A stretch of 64,000 nt of DNA, taken from assembly GCA_041662605.1 (NCBI GenBank), contig JBAZSD010000001.1, positions 248,001 through 312,000 of the forward strand, given 5' to 3'. The notes under the pieces are model-generated. The model saw only the letters and a list, made by a program, of their open reading frames with translations, made no database searches and was not told the origin of the DNA. Origin of the DNA: Desulfomonilaceae bacterium. Lineage in GTDB: Bacteria > Desulfobacterota > Desulfomonilia > Desulfomonilales > Desulfomonilaceae. This document shows, piece by piece, positions 16,244 to 23,848 of the stretch; position 1 is the stretch's first letter, and each line of letters begins with the position of its first letter. A program made the position numbers and the translations under genes.

Positions 16244-18247
16244 TTGATAACCAAACTTTTTGAGCCGATTAAAATTGGACCGGTTGAACTCAAAAATCGA
16301 GTCGTAATGACCGCTATGCACCTAAATTATACCCCTAATGGCCTCGTGAGTGATCAGTTCATAAATTTTTACTCAGCAAGAGCGAGAGGTGGCACAGGGC
16401 TGATAATAGTGGGTGGAGCTGAGATTAACGATCAGGCGGCCGGAATTGATCTCATGCTTGGAATCAAGGATGATTCATTTGTGCCTGGATTGAAACGTTT
16501 TACAGACAAGATTCATGAAGACGGAGCAAAGGTAGCTGTTCAACTGTATATGGCCGGAGCCTACTCATTCTGTAGCCTTAAAGGATTGCCTCTGCTGGCC
16601 CCATCTGAATATACGAGCTATTTCACGCGTCAGAAAACCAAGGCCATGACTATTGAGGATATTCGCAGAGTTCAGGACGATTTCGTTAAAGCCGCGAAAA
16701 GGGCCGAAAAGGCCGGATTTGACGCCGTTGAGGTCCTTGCGTCAGCCGGATATTTAATCTGTCAGTTTCTGTCTCCAAAGACAAACAAGCGCGAAGATGA
16801 ATACGGGGGACCACTAGAGAATAGAATGCGGTTCGGTTTGGAAACCATTTCCGCTGTCCGCGACGCCGTGGGAAAGCATACCGCCCTGATAGTCAGAGTC
16901 GCAGGCAATGACTTTGTTCCAGGCAGCCACACCAACAAAGAATCCAGAATATTTGCAGCGGAGGCTGAAAAGGCAGGGGCCGACTGCATAAATGTAACCG
17001 GTGGATGGCATGAGAGCCGGGTACCCCAGATCACCATGGATCTGCCACAAGCGGGCTTTGTATATCTGGCGGCCGGAATTAAAGAGACAGTTACTGTGCC
17101 GGTGGTCGGCTGCAACCGCATCAATGATCCTTTTGTAGCCGAAGAAGTTTTGAAGGAAGGTGTGGCTGATCTTGTGGGCGTAGCCCGCGGTTTGATTGCG
17201 GACCCTGAATTTGTGAATAAAACCAGACAGGGGAAAACCGCTGAGATCAGACGCTGTATCGCCTGCAATCAAAGATGTTTTGATCATGTGTTCCTACTCC
17301 AGCCGGTCGGCTGCCTGGTAAATCCTCGAGCAGGTAAAGAAGCTTCCACTGAATATGGACCGGCGGCCGCCAAGAAAAAAATATTGGTAGCCGGAGCTGG
17401 TCCCGCTGGTTGTGAGTTTGCCGTAACCGCTGCTGAAAGAGGACATAACGTAATATTGCTTGATAAAGAACCGGAAATAGGCGGCCAGGTCAGATGGGCG
17501 GCTGAACCAACAGGAAAACACGATTTCCATTATCTTTTTGATTATTATACGGCGCTTCTCCCGAAATATGGTGTGGACGTACGGCTGAACACCGAGGTCA
17601 CACCTGAACTGGTTTTAAAAGAAAAACCGGACATCGTGGTGGTTGCCACAGGAGCTGTCCCCTTCAAACCACCGATCGAGGCTGTTCAAGCGCCAAATGT
17701 TTATCAGGCTTGGGATGCGCTTAGTGGTAATTGTCAAACAGGCAAGGATGTGACGATTGTCGGTGGTGGTTCGGTGGGTTTGGAGACTGCTATCTACCTT
17801 GCCACAAAAGGCACAATATCGCCGGAACAATTATATTTTCTAACGCTACACAACGCAGAGACCACTGAGACCCTTAGAGAACTGATGGTGAAGGGGATTA
17901 AGAACGTCACGGTTATAGAGATGGCCCGTAAGATGGGCCAGGATGTCGGCGCTTCTACTCGGTGGGTACTAATGAAAGAGCTTGAGATGAGAGGCATCAG
18001 GCTAATCACCCAGGCGAAGATGAAGGATATTGGAGAAAATTTTGTAGTTTACACGGACGCTGACGGAAACGATGTGACCATAAAGAGCGATTCCGTTGTC
18101 CTGGCCATGGGTTCCAGACCCGAAAACTCCCTGGCTAAGACCTTGGAAGAAGCTGGCTTCAACGTGAAGATAATTGGGGACGCGAAAAGATGTGGCAAGA
18201 TTGGTAACGCTTTGGATGATGGGTTCGCGTTGGCGTGTGAAATTTAG
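16244..18247 (+). CDS. 2,4-dienoyl-CoA reductase-like FMN/FAD 4Fe-4S oxidoreductase
   Basis: 667 residues, the size of FadH. It has an N-terminal old-yellow-enzyme barrel with FMN (to about 330), then 4Fe-4S ligands C338, C341, C345, C357 (RRCIACNQRC...GC), then FAD (GAGPAGCEFA) and NAD(P)H (GGGSVGLETA) binding domains. The Tyr (ASAGYLICQFLSP) and His (GGWHESRVP) used by E. coli FadH are kept. It moves electrons from NAD(P)H through FAD, cluster and FMN to reduce dienoyl-CoA. The start is TTG behind a perfect AGGAGG; no better ATG exists before VVMTAMH. It is 64 bp behind the isomerase-like gene, so the two form an operon. Other enoate or aromatic ring reductase roles remain possible. Confidence 0.9.
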   Translation: MITKLFEPIKIGPVELKNRVVMTAMHLNYTPNGLVSDQFINFYSARARGGTGLIIVGGAEINDQAAGIDLMLGIKDDSFVPGLKRFTDKIHEDGAKVAVQLYMAGAYSFCSLKGLPLLAPSEYTSYFTRQKTKAMTIEDIRRVQDDFVKAAKRAEKAGFDAVEVLASAGYLICQFLSPKTNKREDEYGGPLENRMRFGLETISAVRDAVGKHTALIVRVAGNDFVPGSHTNKESRIFAAEAEKAGADCINVTGGWHESRVPQITMDLPQAGFVYLAAGIKETVTVPVVGCNRINDPFVAEEVLKEGVADLVGVARGLIADPEFVNKTRQGKTAEIRRCIACNQRCFDHVFLLQPVGCLVNPRAGKEASTEYGPAAAKKKILVAGAGPAGCEFAVTAAERGHNVILLDKEPEIGGQVRWAAEPTGKHDFHYLFDYYTALLPKYGVDVRLNTEVTPELVLKEKPDIVVVATGAVPFKPPIEAVQAPNVYQAWDALSGNCQTGKDVTIVGGGSVGLETAIYLATKGTISPEQLYFLTLHNAETTETLRELMVKGIKNVTVIEMARKMGQDVGASTRWVLMKELEMRGIRLITQAKMKDIGENFVVYTDADGNDVTIKSDSVVLAMGSRPENSLAKTLEEAGFNVKIIGDAKRCGKIGNALDDGFALACEI

Positions 18248-18285
18248 ACTGACTTTTTGCGTTTAAAAAGATTTTTTTCCGAATT

Positions 18286-18329
18286 CCAACCAGGCATGGC
18301 ATTGAGAGTATATCACTCTAGCTGGTTGG
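18286..18329. terminator. Bidirectional terminator between convergent genes
   Basis: CCAACCAG (18286-18293) pairs with CTGGTTGG (18322-18329), with an inner AGAGT/ACTCT stem. TTTT follows on the plus side. It covers the last codons of the phosphoesterase gene and lies 38 bp after the reductase stop. Confidence 0.65.
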
Positions 18330-19274
18330 TTTTGAGGATACAAGGAAATGGACTACTATTTCGGGAGGACAATTAAACCGGATCGGGAGGCCCGAGCTAC
18401 CTGTTCCCGATGATGTGTAACCCTGCATGCCACGATGGATCCAGTTCCCTCGACAATATTTTCTCTGACAGTTTGTGTTCAGCCACAAAGGAACGCCCCC
18501 GGGAAGGCATAACTGTCCACCGTGGGTGTGACCGCATAGCACGAAGTCAGCGCCATACTTATGAGCGTCATCGAGCGTTTCCGGTGAATGAATCATCAAA
18601 ATTTTTGTGGCGTCATCCGGCACATCGCCGAATCCTCTTTCATAGTTATGCGTTCCATAAAAATGAGCGTCATCCAACCCAACTATATGGAGTTGAACCC
18701 CATCTTTTTCGAGGACCGTTGATTCGTTCAGAAGCATTCGAATTCCATGCGCCTCAAGTTTGGGAACAAACTCGAGGAAATCATGGTTTCCCAATATTCC
18801 GTAGCATCCATACTTGCAGCTCAAATCCCTGGTAAGCGCTTTTATCTCTTTAAAGACAGGATAGTAGTTGCCGTGGGTTTGAAATCTAAAGTCTCCGGTA
18901 AGCAATGCAACATCGCAATTCAACGCAGAACAGAGTCTGCCCACATGAGAGCCCATCCCTTCAAACACATCGAGATGAAGGTCTGAAAGGTGCAGTATTT
19001 TAAACCCATTAAAGGCATTGGGAAAACCAGGCAATTCAACACGGTTGATAACAATCTTGTGGGCTTTTATATTTGAAAACCCTCTATCCCAAGCCCGGAA
19101 AAGCTTAACAAGCCAACCAAAAGCGTCAAAAGCCCAATCGAGGTTCTCAAAATGGAAACCTCCCAGACCAGGTCCAAGGACATTTGCAGAATGTTCGACT
19201 TGTATCTGAAGTCTATTGGAAACGTAGTCTTTCCCGCAGCGGTCGATTAGATGTTGAAGATCACGCTCTTCCAT
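18318..19274 (-). CDS. Metallophosphoesterase, YaeI-like
   Basis: 318 residues. The calcineurin-like metal site is complete: LHLSDLHLD, TGDF, LGNHDF, IHSPE and CGHTHGGQ. The first 75 residues are an extension rich in aromatic residues (WAFDAFGWLVKLFRAWDRGF) that may contact the membrane, in line with YaeI/YkuE proteins that cleave lipid-linked phosphates. The likely role is a membrane-lipid pyrophosphatase or general phosphodiesterase. It is a single gene with a shared terminator downstream. Confidence 0.9.
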   Translation of the reverse strand: MEERDLQHLIDRCGKDYVSNRLQIQVEHSANVLGPGLGGFHFENLDWAFDAFGWLVKLFRAWDRGFSNIKAHKIVINRVELPGFPNAFNGFKILHLSDLHLDVFEGMGSHVGRLCSALNCDVALLTGDFRFQTHGNYYPVFKEIKALTRDLSCKYGCYGILGNHDFLEFVPKLEAHGIRMLLNESTVLEKDGVQLHIVGLDDAHFYGTHNYERGFGDVPDDATKILMIHSPETLDDAHKYGADFVLCGHTHGGQLCLPGGVPLWLNTNCQRKYCRGNWIHRGMQGYTSSGTGSSGLPIRFNCPPEIVVHFLVSSKPTS

Positions 19275-19747
19275 CTACATTTCCTGTAATTTATCCGTCC
19301 GACTGTGCACAGGAAGCTTTCTCCAGGCGTGTCCCGCACATAAATCGGGTCGGGTCATACGAGCGTATTTTGATCCGTTCATGGTTCAACGTCAATTAGA
19401 TTTGTGGATTTCGATTGAGTTATGGGCGTGTCTAAAAATTGATTGATTTCTCGGCCCATTGTCTTCGCTGCCTGTTCAGTCTGTGCTATAGGGAAAGTAT
19501 ATCAAGCTGAGAGAACAAACAAAATGCCAATTCGCCTTCAACCTAAAGAAAGCGCTTTGGAAAGATACCGACCTTTACACCGGGAGTCGCGCTATTGATG
19601 TCCACATTCAACATCTAAGAGCCAAGATAGAAGATAATCCATCGGATCCAGAGCTTATAGTCACCGTCCAGGGTGTCGGCTATATGCTCGAATCTAATTG
19701 AGAAGTTACTCTTGAGGGAACAGCCTCCCGAGAGACCACATAAGAAA
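19275..19747. other. Gene-poor stretch holding a regulator relic
   Basis: 473 bp between the phosphoesterase start and the FAD-oxidase start. From 19275 to about 19490 I see no gene, only short frames. The rest (19552-19701) codes for the end of a winged-helix response regulator without its beginning, listed separately. A stop (TAG) at 19489 closes that frame upstream. Confidence 0.6.
19552..19701 (+). pseudogene. Relic of an OmpR-type response regulator DNA-binding domain
   Basis: The frame ending in TGA at 19699 reads ALWKDTDLYTGSRAIDVHI (from 19552), then QHLRAKIEDNPSDPELIV and TVQGVGYMLE before the stop. This is the recognition helix and C-terminal wing of the OmpR/PhoB winged helix (R-x-VDVHIxxLRxKI...TVxGxGYxLE). 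The receiver domain and the first half of the winged helix are absent, and the frame has a stop at 19489, so it is a truncated gene left by deletion. Confidence 0.75.
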
Positions 19748-21361
19748 ATGCCAAATCCATTTTTTCAGGAAATGACAAGACTTGGAATCCATATTCAAAG
19801 CGCTGGATTCGAAGACTATCTCAGGGACGAATCCAGGTTTACCGGCCACGCTGACGCCTTGATCAGAGCGTCAAACATTTCTGACGTAGCTCTAGTCATG
19901 AAGGCATGTAACGACACAGGGACTCCTGTCACGGTCGTTTCAGGAAAAACCTCTCTTACTGGGGCTCCGGTCCCTCTTGGCGGCGTAATACTAGACGTAA
20001 AAAAACTAAACTGGATGAGCCGGGACGAGCCGAACAAGGTTGGACCAGGGGCTGTGTTGAAAGAATACAAGGAATTCGTCGATTCGTTGGGTTTATTCTA
20101 CCCCCCTGATCCTACATCCGAAAGCACGTGCACCATAGGTGGGAACGTAGCCTGTAACGCTTCCGGAGCATTGAGTTATCTCTATGGACCAACTCGTGAT
20201 TATGTTCAGGGCCTAAAGATTGTCTTACCTACCGGCGCCATTCTGAATCTCGATCGCGAACGAGTTTTCGCCAAAAATGGGATGTTTAGAATCCCAAAGG
20301 ATCTAATGGATCCAAGTCCTAATGACGACCTGGTAGTTCCGGCTCCATCATGGAAAGCTTCACCGTGGAAGGTTTTAAAAAATTCAGCCGGGTTTTATTC
20401 AGCGGACAGCATGGATCTCGTAGATTTGTTCATCGGATCTGAAGGAATACTCGGAGTCTTTGCGCAAATAACTACCAAACTGCTCAAGAGGAGAAGTCCT
20501 TTTTTCTCTTTGATCATTTATCTGCCTGATGAGGAAACAGCCGTCCGTTTTGTCCATGTCTTGAATTTGCTGAGGGTTTTAAATTCACCTTTTCCCGAGG
20601 ATAGCCTCAGCGAATGCAAAAGCCAACAAATTACTCACGAACATTGGTTTAAGGAACTGGATTGTTCAAGATTCCGTTTGATACTACCGTCCTGCATGGA
20701 ATGGTTCGGGAATTCGACTGCAGAGCTATTGCCGGAAGACCACAAGAAATACCTGAAAAATTCTTATGGAGCGATCTTTGTTGAACAGGAATACGAGAAT
20801 GAGGAGGAGATGGGCGAGAGCGCATCCCAGTGGGTTGAACTCATAGATTATTTCAATCAATTGCTCGGTAATGGGATAAAAAAGATTCAAACCCAGGTGG
20901 CGATTGATGTTAGGGGATCCAGAGCCTTCAGGCTGTTGCGCCAATCTATTCCAGAAAAGTTAAATGAGCTTATACATCCAGGTTTTGTAAAGATAGGGTC
21001 TGACTTCTCCGTGCCATCAGAAAGCCTCAAGCAGCTTCTGGACGTGTATGACGAGAAGCTTCCACACTGTATTTCGTATGTCTTTGGCCACATCGGGAAC
21101 AGTCACCTACACGCCAACATCTTGCCGCAAACAGATGAGGATGAGAAAACAGCGCAGCGGACAATGGATGAAATTGCCGGGGAAGTCGTTTCAATGGGCG
21201 GAAGCATAGCGGGCGAGCACGGGATCGGGAAAATCAAGAGTAAATACCTCGAAATGGCGTTAGGCGAGGAAGCGGTCAGGCAGATGAAAAGAATAAAGAG
21301 ATCTCTTGACCCGCGCAACATACTGAATTGTCATACACTTCTGAGCGATTTGAATTCGTGA
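19748..21361 (+). CDS. FAD-linked oxidase, GlcD/D-lactate dehydrogenase type
   Basis: 537 residues from the ATG at 19748; an upstream GTG would reach into the regulator relic and is unlikely. The FAD_binding_4 domain (VVSGKTSLTGAPVPLGGVILD, TIGGNVACNASGALSYLYG, FIGSEGILGVFAQITTKLL) is followed by the FAD-oxidase C-terminal domain (GHIGNSHLHANI, AGEHGIGKIKSKYL). Such enzymes oxidise D-lactate, glycolate or related 2-hydroxy acids and pass electrons to an iron-sulfur partner. No GlcF/CCG partner is adjacent, so its electron acceptor is not known. Substrate cannot be told from sequence. Confidence 0.88.
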   Translation: MPNPFFQEMTRLGIHIQSAGFEDYLRDESRFTGHADALIRASNISDVALVMKACNDTGTPVTVVSGKTSLTGAPVPLGGVILDVKKLNWMSRDEPNKVGPGAVLKEYKEFVDSLGLFYPPDPTSESTCTIGGNVACNASGALSYLYGPTRDYVQGLKIVLPTGAILNLDRERVFAKNGMFRIPKDLMDPSPNDDLVVPAPSWKASPWKVLKNSAGFYSADSMDLVDLFIGSEGILGVFAQITTKLLKRRSPFFSLIIYLPDEETAVRFVHVLNLLRVLNSPFPEDSLSECKSQQITHEHWFKELDCSRFRLILPSCMEWFGNSTAELLPEDHKKYLKNSYGAIFVEQEYENEEEMGESASQWVELIDYFNQLLGNGIKKIQTQVAIDVRGSRAFRLLRQSIPEKLNELIHPGFVKIGSDFSVPSESLKQLLDVYDEKLPHCISYVFGHIGNSHLHANILPQTDEDEKTAQRTMDEIAGEVVSMGGSIAGEHGIGKIKSKYLEMALGEEAVRQMKRIKRSLDPRNILNCHTLLSDLNS

Positions 21362-21482
21362 TCCAGGGGTATGGTCGACTCGTCGAACCATAGTTGTTTG
21401 GCAAATGCCCCACTGTTGAGACCGGTATGGTTGGTCGGATTTTTGTAACGACAATTGTAAAAATTTTGCCCACAAAAAAGTA

Positions 21483-21501
21483 GCCCGTTTTATAAACGGG
21501 C
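21483..21501 (-). terminator. Rho-independent terminator on the minus strand
   Basis: GCCCGTTT and AAACGGGC form an 8-bp stem with a 3-base loop. On the minus strand it is followed by TACTTTTTTG. It lies some 280 bp beyond the nifU-like stop and could end that transcript or an unseen one. Confidence 0.6.
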
Positions 21502-21721
21502 CAAAGGAAGGATTAGGTTTGGTTTGTCGCTGGACAGGAATCAATCATTTTATTGATATGTTGTCAAGCTTTTTTAATATTTAATTTAATAAAAAGTAGA
21601 TCATCTCACAGGCCTTTTTTAGAACATATTGTTTTAGTTAATATTATTTATATAGCATCCAATGGCGTCAGATCTGTTTATTCTCCGCGGTCATGTGAAG
21701 GGCGCGCAAGGATCGCGTTGA

Positions 21722-21742
21722 GGGAAGAGTCTGACTCTTCCC
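21722..21742. repeat. Perfect 10-bp palindrome downstream of the nifU-like gene
   Basis: GGGAAGAGTC-T-GACTCTTCCC. It begins 43 bp after the stop of the nifU-like gene. There is no T-run on either side, so it may be a factor-dependent stop, an mRNA 3' structure or a protein site. Confidence 0.55.
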
Positions 21743-21784
21743 ATTCAGCGATCAATAAAATGTTGGTTTTCAGAATACCGAAGG

Positions 21785-22273
21785 TTATTTGGATGTAGCC
21801 CGTTCACAAGCCGATGAACAAAATGGGGCTTCTTCAGGATCAGATACATCACAGACAGGGCACGAACAGACTTCCGGACTATCTGTAGGTTTGCTGAATT
21901 GATTTCCCTTTTGTTTAGCCATGTAGTCCTCAATTGCCCTGTGAAGCGCGTCCGCTCCCAGGTTGGAACAATGGTGTTTCTTTTTGGGCAATCCTTCCAG
22001 CGCGTCAATTACCGACGCGTTTGTTATCTGCATTGCCTCATCAAGGGTCTTGCCTTTGGCTAATTCACTCACCATGCTGGAAACAGCTATTGCCGCTCCG
22101 CAACCGAAAGTCTTGAATTTTACATCTTCCAGGACGTTGTTATTAACTTTGATATAAAACTCCATGATGTCCCCACATGCGGGATTACCTACACTGCCTA
22201 CACCGTCCGCGTTCGGAATCTCTCCAACGTTCCTGGGGTTTGTAAAATGGTCCATAACTACTTCATTGTACAT
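21785..22273 (-). CDS. NifU/IscU-like iron-sulfur scaffold with a Cys-rich tail
   Basis: 162 residues from the ATG at 22273 behind CAGGAG. It is a normal IscU-type scaffold: cluster ligands C33 (NPACGD, with D35), C58 (FKTFGCGAAIA) and C102 (HHCSNLGA). After a lysine-rich linker it carries an extra C-terminal cysteine cluster, C136, C138, C141, C152, C156 (CSCPVC...FCSSAC), which could bind zinc or a cluster. IscU scaffolds assemble 2Fe-2S or 4Fe-4S clusters from sulfur delivered by a cysteine desulfurase. The gene follows the NifS-like gene by 35 bp in the same operon, whose predicted product lacks the PLP lysine. Confidence 0.92.
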   Translation of the reverse strand: MYNEVVMDHFTNPRNVGEIPNADGVGSVGNPACGDIMEFYIKVNNNVLEDVKFKTFGCGAAIAVSSMVSELAKGKTLDEAMQITNASVIDALEGLPKKKHHCSNLGADALHRAIEDYMAKQKGNQFSKPTDSPEVCSCPVCDVSDPEEAPFCSSACERATSK

Positions 22274-22308
22274 TTTGACACTCCTGAGTTCTTTTACCGA
22301 GCGGCTGT

Positions 22309-23493
22309 TCAACTAGCAGCCTTGATCCTGCCTGTTTTCTTATATAATGGCGACATATCTCTTAATCTCTGAACAATCGGGGGAAGAATTCGAACTACGT
22401 CATCCACGTCTTCATTAGTGTTGTCTGCGCCAAGAGTAAAAAGAAGAGAGCCTTGAGCGGTACCTGCGTCGATTCCCATGGCCAACATTACGTGCGAGAC
22501 TTTAAGTGATCTGGATATACATGCGGAACCACTTGCTATCTTGACTCCTTCCATATCAAGAAACAGCAACATGGACTCCCCTTCAACGTATCTTACTGTT
22601 AGGCTGGCGTTACCTGGTAATCTGTTGGTGGGATGTCCGACCTGACCCACCTCTTCTATTATGGCTGGTATTTCCCTGATCAAACGATCTCGTAGGGGTG
22701 TTACATGATTACTTCGATCCTGAATTTTATCAATAGCGATTCCCGCTGCTTTCCCCATTCCTATTATGCCGAGCACATTCTCTGTTCCTGCTCTGTAGCC
22801 ACCTTCCTGAATTCCCCCGTCAAGTAAGGGAGAGATCTTTGTTCCTTTGCGCACAAAAAGCGCCCCCACCCCATGAGGTCCGTAAAAGGGGTTGGATGCA
22901 AGGGATAGCATGTCCACATTGAGGTTCTGGACGTCAACGGGTATTATACCGACAGTGGCGACAGCGTCGGTATGAAACGGCACATTATGTTCTTTCGCAA
23001 TCTTGCCGATCTCAGCTATAGGTTCAATTGTTCCTATTTCGTTGTTGGCGTGCATGATGGAAATGAGCGCTGTTGAAGGAGTGATCGCTTTCCGGACATC
23101 GTCAGGGTCTACTGATCCGTAATTATCCACCGGCAATCTTGTGACCTCGATTCCCATCTTTTCCAAGGCTTTGATGGCGTGCATTATTGAAAAATGCTCT
23201 ATGGAGGAGGTTATCAGATGGTTACCCTTCGCGCGGTTTGCGAACAAACCTCCTTTTAGGGCCCAATTGTTGGCTTCCGTTCCTCCGGAAGTAAAATATA
23301 CTTCCTGGGATTTGGCGTTTATTAGCGCTGCAATTTTTTCTCGTGCCTCATCCATCGCATCGGTAACTTCCTCACCCATGCTATGCATGCTTGATGGATT
23401 ACCGTATTTTTCTTTTAGAAACGGCAACATAGCGTCTACTACTTCCGGGAGTATCGGAGAAGCGGCGACGTGATCCATGTTAATAATTCTCAT
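22309..23493 (-). CDS. NifS-like protein without the PLP lysine
   Basis: 394 residues of the class V aminotransferase fold, co-linear with A. vinelandii NifS. Present: FTSGGTEANNWALKG, EH in SSIEHFS, HTDA, GTEN and the sulfur-accepting cysteine C325 (SGSACIS). Missing: the PLP-Schiff-base lysine. The block SxxHKxYGPKG reads SLASNPFYGPHG, with N201-P202 where H-K stands (K202 in NifS). The Gln of HTDAVQ is Ala, and the Arg of RFSLG is Leu. Desulfurase activity is therefore unlikely. The known case of a lysine-less IscS is Archaeoglobus fulgidus IscS, which still binds IscU. The start has GGGGG upstream, and the gene stands behind the palindrome at 23535. Confidence 0.93.
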   Translation of the reverse strand: MRIINMDHVAASPILPEVVDAMLPFLKEKYGNPSSMHSMGEEVTDAMDEAREKIAALINAKSQEVYFTSGGTEANNWALKGGLFANRAKGNHLITSSIEHFSIMHAIKALEKMGIEVTRLPVDNYGSVDPDDVRKAITPSTALISIMHANNEIGTIEPIAEIGKIAKEHNVPFHTDAVATVGIIPVDVQNLNVDMLSLASNPFYGPHGVGALFVRKGTKISPLLDGGIQEGGYRAGTENVLGIIGMGKAAGIAIDKIQDRSNHVTPLRDRLIREIPAIIEEVGQVGHPTNRLPGNASLTVRYVEGESMLLFLDMEGVKIASGSACISRSLKVSHVMLAMGIDAGTAQGSLLFTLGADNTNEDVDDVVRILPPIVQRLRDMSPLYKKTGRIKAAS

Positions 23494-23848
23494 AACAACC
23501 CCCTTGTAAATATCTCATTAAACTCTACCAGCCCTTTAACCTATCTAAATTAGCTAGGTTAAACGTTCATGTCAACAATCATTGTCACTTTGGGTCTACT
23601 CAAACTTCTCGTCTTGTCCTACCGGACAAACCACAAAATTTTGGTTATGTTGAAAGCAGTCTTCAAATTACCCTTTAAAGTCCTTTTTCTTCTCTATGTC
23701 AATTTGGATGCGGATTTTTCGCGTTGGATGCTCGAAAGTGTTTTATTCGTGAATTTTTGCTGTTCATTGTACAATAATAGTCCTGGAATCCAGGCTTCCT
23801 GGAGAACTTTCGAAACACAAGAAGAGTTTTCGTCGGTGTAAAATCATT
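23494..23848. other. Divergent intergenic region between nifS-like and the sigma54 activator
   Basis: 355 bp. It holds the 29-bp palindrome (23535-23563), which is the only clear element. The open frame at 23569-23841 is not accepted as a gene because it lacks a ribosome site. Promoters for both flanking genes must lie here. Confidence 0.6.
23535..23563. promoter_or_regulatory. 29-bp near-perfect palindrome, IscR/Rrf2-like site
   Basis: TTTAACCTA and TAGGTTAAA are exact inverted halves around an inner CTAA-A-TTAG repeat, with one mismatched pair. It lies 42 bp upstream of the NifS-like start. Rrf2/IscR-type sites have this AT-rich dyad form and control Fe-S genes, so this is a good candidate operator. 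No Rrf2 gene is in the window. Confidence 0.65.

Larger units (their letters stand above)
21362..21784. other. Intergenic region between convergent genes
   Basis: 423 bp. It contains an imperfect TATGGT/ACCATA inverted repeat near 21370-21393, a hairpin with a U-tract on the minus strand (21483-21501), an AT-rich block (21545-21660) and a perfect palindrome (21722-21742). No gene is seen. Confidence 0.6.

Noticed and set aside
23569..23841. 90-codon frame between the nifS-like gene and the sigma54 activator
   Set aside because: No ribosome site at its ATG; it overlies a regulatory gap and its hydrophobic sequence matches nothing.
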